This document shows positions 1-5,920 of a stretch of DNA of 6,132 nt, one piece after another. The stretch comes from CAZUSC01 sp964622915. Its GTDB lineage: Bacteria; Patescibacteriota; Andersenbacteria; UBA10190. Made by a program: the position numbers and the translations under genes. The DNA lies in assembly GCA_964622915.1 (NCBI GenBank), contig CAZUSC010000001.1, positions 1 to 6,132 of the forward strand. The letters run 5' to 3'. The notes beneath the pieces were generated by a model that was given only the letters and a program-made list of their open reading frames with translations, was not told the origin of the DNA and made no database searches. The first letter of the stretch is position 1, and each line of letters begins with the position of its first letter.

Positions 1-492
1 GACGCGTCCATGATAATCGGAACCGGTACCTTTGAAAGAGAAGGTTATTTAGCGCGGGTCACACCCGAGATGCTTGAAGAGGTTGAATGTCATGGAATCA
101 ACACTTTCGCGAGTACATTTTTAGTTGATAATAAGCCACCCAGCTACTCTGATTTTACCTGTGTCTACAGTGACAATGACTGTTCCTTATTTGAGTACAG
201 TAGTGGCGTGCAGGCATGGTTCATACAAAAATGGACCCCCAATAAAAGTAGCTACATCAGTCTATGCGGCAATCAAAATCACCACGCATCAACAATCATA
301 ACGAATACGGGATCAGAAAAGCAGTATGGTATCTGCAAGCAGATAGAAAATGCACCAGGCGATTTCAGTTTGGTAAAGAATTACGTATTTTTTCCCGAGG
401 AACACAATAATTTTGAATCTCCTCGAGACAAATGTTTGGGTCGTATTCTTAAAGAGATAGTTCGAATGAGAGATGACCACTTTACCACATAA
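1..492 (+). CDS. Unrecognised protein, probably 5'-truncated by the window edge
   Basis: I do not recognise a family. The frame is open from base 1. The first ATG is at position 10, but only nine bases precede it and they show no Shine-Dalgarno, so the true start is probably outside the window. From that ATG there are 160 residues: soluble, mixed composition, no transmembrane segment or signal peptide. There are six cysteines (residues 27, 51, 58, 86, 109, 142), none in a CxxC pair, and a His-His at 91-92. The middle is rich in Ser, Asn, Thr and aromatic residues. The C-terminus is a charged helix-like segment (LGRILKEIVRMRDDH). It overlaps the downstream protease gene by 20 nt, so the two are probably co-transcribed and translationally coupled. 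It could be a partner, substrate or regulator of the protease; nothing in the sequence decides between these. Base use looks more AT-rich than in infB. Confidence 0.6.
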   Translation, partial: DASMIIGTGTFEREGYLARVTPEMLEEVECHGINTFASTFLVDNKPPSYSDFTCVYSDNDCSLFEYSSGVQAWFIQKWTPNKSSYISLCGNQNHHASTIITNTGSEKQYGICKQIENAPGDFSLVKNYVFFPEEHNNFESPRDKCLGRILKEIVRMRDDHFTT

Positions 493-1165
493 GGTCAGTG
501 AGATTAGAGCTTCGATTGTAGCAATCGGCTTTAGTCCAGCACCAAAAAAGATAACTATAACCGGAAGTGGCTTTTGTGTTTCTAGCGATGGAAAGATTTT
601 AACTTCCGCTCATATACACAGTCAGACACCTATCCAACTCCAATCAAAGTTAATGGCCATGACGATGGTCAAACAAGAGCCAAATGGCCTAGAACATTAT
701 ACCTGGCTGCCTCTGGAGCTAATCGAAAAAAACGATAAAGACGATATTGCCGTATTGAAAATCAGGGACTACGAAAAAACGATGCTGAAACCGTTAGGGC
801 TTAGCGACTCAGAAAAAGTTGAAGTTGGCCAAGAGGCGTACTTTATTGGTTTTCCCTATGCGGGCCAGCTTGTGAACGATGGTTTTGGCATCACGCTTAT
901 TGTGAATCGAACTATTATAAGCAATATCAAATACGATGGAGTTGATCCTGCGCACCCCAATAATTGGTTCATTGTTGACGCTATATCTAACCCCGGCAAT
1001 TCTGGCTCGCCTCTTATCGATACAGAAACAAATAAAGTCATAGGTGTTATGTCTATCTCTTTCCGCACCAAGTCTCGAGTAAATCCTGATCTGGATATTC
1101 GTGAGCCTATGCACATTGCCGGCGCTAAGCCAATAAACCTTGCAAAGCACTTCCTAAACGAATAA
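473..1165 (+). CDS. Trypsin-like serine protease (chymotrypsin fold, trypsin_2/DegP-like catalytic domain), no PDZ
   Basis: A predicted serine endopeptidase of 230 aa. The catalytic triad is readable: His47 in TSAH (usual form TAAH), Asp91 in DDIAVLKI, and Ser177 in NPGNSGSPL, where the usual GNSGGP has Ser in place of the second Gly. The GSGFCVSSDGKILTSAH stretch (31-47) is the standard N-terminal barrel signature, and VGQEAYFIGFP (118-128) matches the DegP-type 'GxxVxAIGxP' region. Unlike HtrA/DegP there is no signal peptide, no membrane anchor and no C-terminal PDZ domain, so it probably acts in the cytoplasm on a specific target. The start codon lies inside the end of the preceding gene (20-nt overlap, different frame) with only a weak purine run (GAGAG) before it, which suggests translational coupling. 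A terminator-like hairpin follows. Stand-alone cytoplasmic trypsin-like proteases occur as effectors in some bacterial conflict systems, but that role is conjecture here. Family assignment is firm; the substrate is unknown. Confidence 0.88.
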   Translation: MTTLPHKVSEIRASIVAIGFSPAPKKITITGSGFCVSSDGKILTSAHIHSQTPIQLQSKLMAMTMVKQEPNGLEHYTWLPLELIEKNDKDDIAVLKIRDYEKTMLKPLGLSDSEKVEVGQEAYFIGFPYAGQLVNDGFGITLIVNRTIISNIKYDGVDPAHPNNWFIVDAISNPGNSGSPLIDTETNKVIGVMSISFRTKSRVNPDLDIREPMHIAGAKPINLAKHFLNE

Positions 1166-1190
1166 GTCCTCGGTCGCAAACAGTGCCACC

Positions 1191-1223
1191 AAAACGGCTG
1201 AATTGGACAAAAGGGCCGTTTTT
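1191..1223 (+). terminator. Putative rho-independent terminator after the protease gene
   Basis: AAAACGGC (1191-1198) pairs with GCCGTTTT (1215-1222) across a 16-nt loop, and the right arm runs into a five-T tract (1219-1223). The stem is only 8 bp with half of it A-T and the loop is large, so efficiency is uncertain. It lies 26 bases after the protease stop and ends 17 bases before the infB start. It would insulate the accessory pair from the core cluster. Confidence 0.5.
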
Positions 1224-1232
1224 CTGTATGTT
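1203..1232 (+). promoter_or_regulatory. Weak candidate promoter for infB
   Basis: TTGGAC (1203-1208) and TATGTT (1227-1232) are spaced 18 bp and partly resemble -35 and -10 hexamers. If used, transcription would start at about the infB ATG (1241) and give an almost leaderless mRNA. It overlaps the terminator-like hairpin. The matches are poor and this is a suggestion only. Confidence 0.2.
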
Positions 1233-1240
1233 TAGGCCTT

Positions 1241-3196
1241 ATGAAGCGTAAATTCCGTACCCAAAAGAATACCGTCAAAATCGCTGATTTTTTGCAGGAA
1301 ACCAAGCTATCCGAGGCTAGGTTAAACCATATATTGCGTGAGGTGGACATACGCATTGCAGAAGGGCAAAAGAACCTGGACCAGCAGGAAACTGCCCGTG
1401 TTCGCGCCTATATCAACGAACAACGCCGCCGGGAAGAGTTGCGTCAGCAAACCATTGGCCTGCCTTCCATAATCAAAGTGCAAGATTTGGCTAAACGTCT
1501 GGAATTACCTGTGGGCAGCGTTTTATCGACCTTGCTGAAAAACGGGGTGTTAGCCAACCTGAATGATGACTTGGATTACGAAACCGCCGCTATTATCGCG
1601 GGCGAGTTAGGATATAACACTACTGAAGATATTAATGAGTTGGAAAAAGATATTTTAACGCCAGAAAAACTGGACGAAATTTTAAAGAAAGAAGATCCGG
1701 CTAAGCAGCAAGTGCGCCCGCCTATCGTCACAATTTTGGGCCACGTTGACCACGGCAAAACTACGTTGCTTGACTCTATCCGCGCCACCAACATTGCTGG
1801 CGGCGAAGCCGGTGGCATCACACAAGCCATCAGCAGCTACCAGGTCGAGCACAACAAAAGAACTATCACCTTTATTGACACGCCCGGCCACGAAACGTTT
1901 GATTTCATGCGCCAGCGCGGTGCCCGTCTGGCCGACATTGCCGTGCTGGTAGTGGCGGCCGATGATGGCGTCAAGCCCCAGACTAAGGATGCGGCTAAAT
2001 ACGCCAAGAATGAAGGAATTCCTATTGTGGTCGCGATTAATAAAGTGGATCGACCCCAGGCTAATGTGGAGAAGGTTAAAAAGGAACTGGCCGACATTGA
2101 CCTGGCGCCGGAAGACTGGGGAGGCAAGACTACTATAGTGGAAGTATCGGCGCTCAAGAAGCAAGGTATTAATGATCTGTTGGAAATGATTTTACTGACA
2201 GCGGACCTAAATACACCGAAGGCCGATCCGGCCCGCCCCGCTCTGGGCACCGTGGTAGAAAGTCGGCTGGATAAAAACTTAGGTCCCTTAGCTGCCATTC
2301 TAATTCATACCGGCACTCTAAATACGGGAGACGACGTGGTAATTGGACATACTGTTGGCCGCGTGCGTCGTCTGCTCGACTGGCACAATAAGAATATAAA
2401 AAAGGCGACCCCGGGAATGCCCGTCACAATCGTCGGCCTTAAAGATGTGCCGAAAGCCGGCGATATTATGCAAGTGGTGGAAGCCAAGGAAGAAGCGGTC
2501 ATGAAAGCCCAGTCCCGCCGCGCCCCCTTAAAAAAAATGAGCAAGACGGATGAGAAAGATGTACGCCCTATTTTGCCGCTGGTTATAAAGTCCGATTCAC
2601 AAGGCTCCCTGGAAGCAATTGAACAAACTATTACCGCTATGGTACCGGCAGGCGTGCGCTTATCGATCATCCGAGCGGAAGTAGGCAATATTTCTGATTC
2701 CGATGTTTTAACCGCCAAGGCCGGTCAGGCCATTATTTATGGCTTTAATACCAAAGCATCAGGCATGTCCCAAAAACTGGCTGACAAAGAGCATGTGCCC
2801 GTGCGCCTGTTTAAAGTGATTTACCAACTATCGGATGATGTCCGTCAGGAAATCGAAAAGCGGCTACCAGTTGAGATCAAATTGGAAGACGCCGGCCGGA
2901 TCAAGGTGCTTAAAGTTTTCTTTTCTATCCAGAAGAAAAAAATTGTTGGTGGAGAAGTAGTGGAAGGCGAAGTAGAAGCCGGCTTCAAAGTGGAAATTTG
3001 GCGCAAGGCCGACAAAGAGGCGGCTGCCGAGCAAATTGGTGCCGGCAACATTGTCGAGATCCAACGCGAGAAACAAGCCATTAAACACGGCGAGAAAGGA
3101 GACCAGGTTGGCATCACCATTGAAGGAAAAGGTAAGATAAAAGTAGGAGATGTATTGCGCGTTTTCCGAGAGACAAGAATAAAACAAACTCTCTAG
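1241..3196 (+). CDS. infB: Translation initiation factor IF-2
   Basis: The GTPase that brings initiator fMet-tRNA to the 30S subunit and promotes subunit joining. It has 651 aa, much shorter than enterobacterial IF-2 (about 890), mainly because the long N-terminal extension is missing. Residues about 10-60 look like a degenerate IF2_N module and about 76-125 like a second one (IIKVQDLAKRL, then LDYETAAIIAGELGY). The GTPase motifs are intact: G1 GHVDHGKT (167-174), switch I GGITQ (191-195), G3 DTPGHE (213-218), G4 NKVD (267-270), G5 SAL (303-305). Domain II follows at about 334-415, domain III at about 442-540 (SDSQGSLEAIEQ, VGNISDSDV, AIIYGFN) and the fMet-tRNA-binding domain IV at about 553-645, ending in KIKVGDVLRVF. 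ATG 1241 is the only usable start before an in-frame stop at 1199; AGG at 1234-1236 is a weak, close Shine-Dalgarno. rbfA follows 9 nt after the stop. nusA, the usual upstream neighbour, is not present. Confidence 0.98.
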   Translation: MKRKFRTQKNTVKIADFLQETKLSEARLNHILREVDIRIAEGQKNLDQQETARVRAYINEQRRREELRQQTIGLPSIIKVQDLAKRLELPVGSVLSTLLKNGVLANLNDDLDYETAAIIAGELGYNTTEDINELEKDILTPEKLDEILKKEDPAKQQVRPPIVTILGHVDHGKTTLLDSIRATNIAGGEAGGITQAISSYQVEHNKRTITFIDTPGHETFDFMRQRGARLADIAVLVVAADDGVKPQTKDAAKYAKNEGIPIVVAINKVDRPQANVEKVKKELADIDLAPEDWGGKTTIVEVSALKKQGINDLLEMILLTADLNTPKADPARPALGTVVESRLDKNLGPLAAILIHTGTLNTGDDVVIGHTVGRVRRLLDWHNKNIKKATPGMPVTIVGLKDVPKAGDIMQVVEAKEEAVMKAQSRRAPLKKMSKTDEKDVRPILPLVIKSDSQGSLEAIEQTITAMVPAGVRLSIIRAEVGNISDSDVLTAKAGQAIIYGFNTKASGMSQKLADKEHVPVRLFKVIYQLSDDVRQEIEKRLPVEIKLEDAGRIKVLKVFFSIQKKKIVGGEVVEGEVEAGFKVEIWRKADKEAAAEQIGAGNIVEIQREKQAIKHGEKGDQVGITIEGKGKIKVGDVLRVFRETRIKQTL

Positions 3197-3205
3197 GAAA
3201 AGCGA

Positions 3206-3595
3206 ATGTCAGTACGCTTACTCAAAATCAACAAAAACATCCAACGTATTTTAGGTGAGATCATTCAGCGTAAAGCAGAGGTGCCGACCGGGGCCTTGGT
3301 CACCATTGCCCGTGTTGATACCACTGGTAACTTGAAATCGACCACTGTTTGGCTATATATTTCTCCGCCCCAGCTAGCCGAAAAAACTCTGCAGATGCTC
3401 AAGGATCAGTTGTATGAACTGCAAGCATTACTAAACAATAAATTACAAACTAAGCCATTACCGCGTATCGTTTTGCGCCTAGACGAAGGAGCAGCTTATG
3501 CCCAAAGGATTGAAGAAACATTGGCCAAGGTTAAATCCGCATCAGCGGAAGAACTTGTTGAGCCAACACAATCAGACAACGAAACAAATAGCTGA
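3206..3595 (+). CDS. rbfA: 30S ribosome-binding factor RbfA
   Basis: A small KH-fold assembly factor that binds the 30S subunit and helps mature the 16S rRNA 5' region, needed especially in the cold. It has 129 aa, typical for the family (about 115-135). Recognisable parts are the N-terminal helix RLLKINKNIQRILGEII, the strand and turn VTIARVDTTGNLKSTTVWLYIS (about 32-53), and the signature IVLRLDEGAAYAQRIEETLAKV (about 88-109), which matches the RbfA 'L.F..D.S...G.RIE.LL' end. The Ala-x-Gly kink between the last two helices of E. coli RbfA is not obvious here: that stretch reads LYELQALLNNKL. The last 20 residues are polar and acidic and probably disordered. AGGAAA (3195-3200), overlapping the infB TAG stop, is a good Shine-Dalgarno five bases before the ATG. 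Position directly after infB is the classic order. Its 3' end is overlapped by the DHH gene in another frame; the stop is TGA. Confidence 0.93.
   Translation: MSVRLLKINKNIQRILGEIIQRKAEVPTGALVTIARVDTTGNLKSTTVWLYISPPQLAEKTLQMLKDQLYELQALLNNKLQTKPLPRIVLRLDEGAAYAQRIEETLAKVKSASAEELVEPTQSDNETNS
3486..3491 (+). promoter_or_regulatory. Shine-Dalgarno inside rbfA for the DHH gene
   Basis: AAGGAG lies six bases before ATG 3498, an ideal spacing, and supports the long start of the DHH gene. The same bases encode part of the conserved DEGA stretch of RbfA, so the match could be coincidental. Confidence 0.5.
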
Positions 3596-4544
3596 CGCGC
3601 TACGCTCTGCCAGCCGCGTGTTAATCGGCACACACGAACATCCTGACGGAGATGCCTTAGGTGCCTCACTAGCCCTGTGGCATCAGCTGCGCGAGCAAGG
3701 TAAGCAAGCCACGGTGTATATCCCCGACCCCGCGCCGGAATTTTATGCTTACCTGCCCGGCTTTAGCAAACTGACATCAACTAAACCACCCGTACAAGAC
3801 TTTGATTTAGTAGTCCTCCTGGATTATACACAGCTCTATCGCACCCATCTTGAAGAAGAAGTATTAGCCCACCCCAATACGATTAGTATCGATCACCACT
3901 ATGATAATACCTCGCCCACCAAGATTAATTTGATCGTCCCCCAAGCCGCCGCCACCGCCCAAATACTCTTTGATCTATTCGAAAATTACAGCTGGCCCAT
4001 TAGCAAAGATACCGCTACCTGCCTCCTAACCGGCATCTTCACCGATACGGGATCATTTATGCATGATTCCGTTACACCAGAAATACTAGAGATGGCTTCC
4101 ACTCTAATGAAAAAGGGAGCGCGTCTTTCGCACATTGCGCATGAGACTTATCAAAAGAAAGATTTATCAGGCCTGCGTATTTGGGGAAAGGCCTTATCGC
4201 GCATTATGACTAACGAGGACACCGGTGCCAGTGTTTCAGTCATCACTTGGCAAGATATGAAGGAGTGCCGAGCCACTTTGGACGATTTATCTGGTGTCGT
4301 CAATATGCTAAATTCACTGCCGCAAACAAAATTCGCTATGCTACTAGCCGAGTATGAGCCCGGCAAAATAAAAGGCAGTTTGCGCTCTGAACCGCAAAAG
4401 GGAGTGGACGTCAGTAAAATAGCTAAACGTCTGGGCGGGGGCGGCCATAAGCTGGCCAGTGGTTTTGAGGTGGAGGGCCACTTGATGCGGCTAGAGGGTA
4501 TCTGGCGGGTGGTGCCAGCGGATGAAGTAATAAGTAACTCGTAA
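3498..4544 (+). CDS. nrnA: DHH/DHHA1 phosphoesterase, NrnA-type oligoribonuclease / pAp phosphatase
   Basis: Predicted Mn2+-dependent phosphoesterase that degrades very short RNAs and/or dephosphorylates 3'-phosphoadenosine 5'-phosphate, as NrnA does in Bacillus and Mycoplasma. Numbered from ATG 3498 (348 aa), the DHH motifs are: I, THEHPDGDALG (45-55); II, LLDYTQLYR (107-115); III, the DHH of SIDHHYDN (132-134); IV, LLTGIFTDTGSF (176-187). The C-terminal DHHA1 domain has KGSLRS (292-297) and the substrate-binding GGGGHKLASG (313-322). No RecJ-like extra domains are seen, and length is near the usual 310-330. The start is ambiguous. ATG 3498 has a strong Shine-Dalgarno but gives a 98-nt overlap with rbfA and about 20 extra basic residues. 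TTG 3558 (GGAAG at 3547-3551) would give 328 aa, closer to homologues, with a 38-nt overlap. The last four codons lie within the inverted repeat at 4533-4595. The infB-rbfA-nrnA order is common in bacteria. Confidence 0.93.
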   Translation: MPKGLKKHWPRLNPHQRKNLLSQHNQTTKQIADALRSASRVLIGTHEHPDGDALGASLALWHQLREQGKQATVYIPDPAPEFYAYLPGFSKLTSTKPPVQDFDLVVLLDYTQLYRTHLEEEVLAHPNTISIDHHYDNTSPTKINLIVPQAAATAQILFDLFENYSWPISKDTATCLLTGIFTDTGSFMHDSVTPEILEMASTLMKKGARLSHIAHETYQKKDLSGLRIWGKALSRIMTNEDTGASVSVITWQDMKECRATLDDLSGVVNMLNSLPQTKFAMLLAEYEPGKIKGSLRSEPQKGVDVSKIAKRLGGGGHKLASGFEVEGHLMRLEGIWRVVPADEVISNS

Positions 4545-4595
4545 CCAGTAACGAGTACTAATTTACAGGTTACTGGTTACTGATTACCCGTTACT
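4533..4595. repeat. Imperfect inverted repeat built from GGTTACT-like heptamers
   Basis: Arms 4533-4557 and 4571-4595 are complementary at 21 of 25 positions, with a 13-nt loop. The right side reads as four heptamers in tandem: GGTTACT, GGTTACT, GATTACC, CGTTACT (4568-4595). The left side carries the same heptamers in reverse complement: AGTAACT, CGTAACC, AGTAACG (4533-4553). The repeat includes the last codons and stop of the DHH gene and ends eight bases before the ymdB ATG. In RNA it would fold into a long hairpin. There is no T tract after it, so it is not a classic terminator. It could be a small dispersed repeat, an mRNA stability element or a translation-blocking hairpin. Confidence 0.8.
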
Positions 4596-4603
4596 ATAAA
4601 TTC

Positions 4604-5401
4604 ATGAAATTTCTTATATTCGGCGACGTGGCGGGTTCACTTGGTCGACAAGGCGTCACTCAAGTTCTGCCAGAACTTAAAAAAGAGCATCAGCCCGACA
4701 GTGTGATTATCAACATTGAAAATATGGCGCATGGCAAAGGTATCTCGCCGCATACAATGGAAGAAGCGCTGGCTTGGCAAGCGGATGTCTACACCACCGG
4801 CGATCATGCCTGGGACAACAGCGCCGGGTTGCCCCTGCTAGAGGACAAAGCCATGCGAATTATCCGCCCCGCTAATTATGGCCCGAAAGTACCCGGCCGC
4901 GGCTGGCATGTTTATTCGGTCGGGGCTTATCGAGTAGCCGTAATAAACCTGCAGGGTCAAGTTATGTTCCGTAATGACCCTGCCAACCCCTTTCATACGT
5001 TAGATGAGCTGCTGACAGAGCCGGAAATTAAATCCGCCAATATTGTTCTGGTCGACTTTCATGCCGAAGCCACTTCTGAAAAGAGGGGATTCGGCTGGCA
5101 TGCCGACGGCCGTATTACCGCTGTTTGGGGGACACACACCCACGTTCCCACTGCCGATGCCCAAATACTCCCCAAGGGTACCGGTTATATAACCGATATT
5201 GGCATGAATGGCGCTTACTATTCTATTATCGGCATGGACATTAAAGCCCCTTTAAAAATGTTTTTGACGCAAATGAAGGACAAAATGGAGCCGCCAGAGA
5301 CCGGTCCTATAGAAGTCAATGCCCTGTTGCTGGAGGCGGACCCTACCAGCGGCCAGACAACCAGCATTGCACTTATTCGAAAAATTCTGGAGAATAACTA
5401 G
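4604..5401 (+). CDS. ymdB: YmdB-family metallophosphoesterase (TIGR00282 type)
   Basis: Predicted dimetal phosphoesterase. The Bacillus YmdB has phosphodiesterase activity on 2',3'-cyclic nucleotides and cyclic AMP and affects biofilm and motility choice; the substrate here is unknown. It has 265 aa, the normal length. Metal-site residues fall where expected: Asp8 (IFGDVAG), Glu39-Asn40 (IENMAHGKGIS), His68 (TTGDHAWD), His153 (VDFHAEATSEK), His178 and His180 (GTHTHVPTAD). The C-terminal signature ILPKGTGYITDIGMNG (188-203) is also typical. One position differs: the family's metal-bridging Asn in TGNHxWD is Asp67 here. No signal peptide or membrane segment, so cytoplasmic. No Shine-Dalgarno precedes the ATG; the preceding bases are the AT-rich end of the inverted repeat region (TATAAATTC). 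Next-gene distance to the HU gene is 49 nt. Family call is very secure. Confidence 0.95.
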   Translation: MKFLIFGDVAGSLGRQGVTQVLPELKKEHQPDSVIINIENMAHGKGISPHTMEEALAWQADVYTTGDHAWDNSAGLPLLEDKAMRIIRPANYGPKVPGRGWHVYSVGAYRVAVINLQGQVMFRNDPANPFHTLDELLTEPEIKSANIVLVDFHAEATSEKRGFGWHADGRITAVWGTHTHVPTADAQILPKGTGYITDIGMNGAYYSIIGMDIKAPLKMFLTQMKDKMEPPETGPIEVNALLLEADPTSGQTTSIALIRKILENN

Positions 5402-5436
5402 TAGGATTTGATACTTTATTAAGCCATATTCCTGTG

Positions 5437-5444
5437 GGAGGTGA
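5437..5444 (+). promoter_or_regulatory. Strong Shine-Dalgarno of the HU gene
   Basis: GGAGGTGA matches the 16S anti-Shine-Dalgarno over eight bases and lies six bases before ATG 5451. It is by far the best ribosome-binding site in the window and fits an abundant nucleoid protein. Confidence 0.85.
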
Positions 5445-5450
5445 GATTTA

Positions 5451-5729
5451 ATGCTCAACAAACAATCTTTAGTGGATCGCGTGACCGATATTACGCGCCA
5501 GCCTCGCAAAAATGTTGAGGAAGTAGTGGCGGCTTTTTTGGATCTCATCATCGAAAAACTGTCGGCCGACGAAAAAATTAATCTCTCTGGTTTTGGAATC
5601 TTTGAAGTCAAAGTCCGCAAAGGCCGCGCCGGCGTTAATCCACGTAATCCTGGGCAGCCCATTCAGATTCCCTCCGTGCGCGTCGCTAAATTCCGGGCCG
5701 GCAAGACACTAAAAGAAGCAGTGAAGTAG
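5451..5729 (+). CDS. hup: HU/IHF-family histone-like DNA-binding protein
   Basis: A small basic nucleoid protein that dimerises and bends DNA. It has 92 aa against about 90 for HU. Helices 1-2 (MLNKQSLVDRV, then VEEVVAAFLDLIIEKLS) form the dimer core. LSGFGIFEVKVRKGRAGVNP (45-64) is the HU signature leading into the DNA-binding arm. The arm tip carries the Arg-Asn-Pro of NPRNPG (63-68), whose Pro intercalates in family members. IPSVRVAKFRAGKTLKEAVK (73-92) is the standard C-terminal end. The family includes HU and IHF subunits; the sequence alone does not separate them, but a single short homodimer-type protein favours HU. ATG 5451 is fixed by the strong Shine-Dalgarno. I could not find a convincing promoter in the 49-nt gap, so it may be read from upstream. 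The stop codon sits in a small hairpin. Confidence 0.95.
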   Translation: MLNKQSLVDRVTDITRQPRKNVEEVVAAFLDLIIEKLSADEKINLSGFGIFEVKVRKGRAGVNPRNPGQPIQIPSVRVAKFRAGKTLKEAVK

Positions 5730-5743
5730 TTGCTACGCAACTA
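5727..5743 (+). terminator. Small hairpin at the end of the HU gene
   Basis: TAGTTGC (5727-5733) pairs perfectly with GCAACTA (5737-5743) over a 3-nt loop, and the left arm contains the TAG stop. The bases after it (AAATATTCC) are not a T tract, so it is at best a weak terminator; it may instead protect the mRNA 3' end. Confidence 0.35.
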
Positions 5744-5784
5744 AATATTCCAAACTCTAACAAAGGCTCCCAACTAAACAAAGA

Positions 5785-5813
5785 TTGTCAGGTTTTGGGC
5801 TATTTGCTAGGTT
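5785..5813 (+). promoter_or_regulatory. Candidate promoter for tRNA-Pro
   Basis: TTGTCA (5785-5790) resembles a -35 hexamer. TAGGTT (5808-5813), 17 bp further and preceded by TGC (extended -10 form TGnTAnnnT), could be the -10. Transcription would begin near 5820, about 25 bases before the tRNA. The -10 is poor, so confidence is limited. Confidence 0.35.
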
Positions 5814-5824
5814 TGTAAAGTTTC

Positions 5825-5840
5825 AAGCCAAGCCTGGCTT
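5825..5840 (+). other. Hairpin in the tRNA-Pro leader
   Basis: AAGCCA (5825-5830) pairs with TGGCTT (5835-5840) over an AGCC loop, ending five bases before the tRNA 5' end. It would be part of the 5' leader removed by RNase P. No T tract follows, so it is not a terminator. Confidence 0.45.
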
Positions 5841-5845
5841 ATAAA

Positions 5846-5920
5846 CGGGGCGTAGCGTAATGGCATCGCGCTTGGTTTGGGACCAAGAGATTCCGAGTTC
5901 GACTCTCGGCGCCCCGACCA
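5846..5920 (+). tRNA. tRNA-Pro, anticodon UGG
   Basis: The cloverleaf folds by eye. The acceptor CGGGGCG (5846-5852) pairs with CGCCCCG (5910-5916). The D-stem is short, GCG with CGC (5855-5857 and 5867-5869), with GG in the loop. The anticodon stem CTTGG (5871-5875) pairs with CCAAG (5883-5887) around loop TTTGGGA, giving anticodon TGG at 5878-5880. A 5-nt variable loop follows. The T-stem CCGAG pairs with CTCGG around TTCGACT (5893-5909). The discriminator A is at 5917 and CCA is encoded at 5918-5920. C1-G72 is the usual bacterial tRNA-Pro identity pair. UGG can read most or all proline codons by wobble. The D-stem has only three clear pairs (T-T at the fourth). Confidence 0.97.

Noticed and set aside
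1..1165. A complete known antiphage or toxin-antitoxin system
   Set aside because: Only the protease is recognisable; no nuclease, helicase, sensor, pore-former or antitoxin signature can be supported in the partner gene.
856..1356. 166-aa minus-strand frame over the protease end and infB start
   Set aside because: It runs through the catalytic part of the protease and the terminator hairpin on the opposite strand and has no recognisable domain; it is a shadow frame.
1576..3187. Several minus-strand frames and a short + frame inside infB
   Set aside because: They lie wholly within a well-supported IF-2 gene and their translations are low-complexity Ser/Thr/Ala-rich reverse images of it.
4568..4595. 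CRISPR-like or tandem repeat array
   Set aside because: The heptamers are contiguous without spacers and face reverse-complement copies, so this is an inverted-repeat element, not a CRISPR array.
4595..4600. TATAAA as a -10 hexamer for ymdB
   Set aside because: Transcription would start about three bases inside the gene, after the ATG, and no good -35 lies upstream.
5377..5430. Possible promoter for the HU gene (TTGATA at 5408-5413, or extended TACTTT at 5412-5417)
   Set aside because: No partner hexamer at a suitable spacing was found for either candidate.
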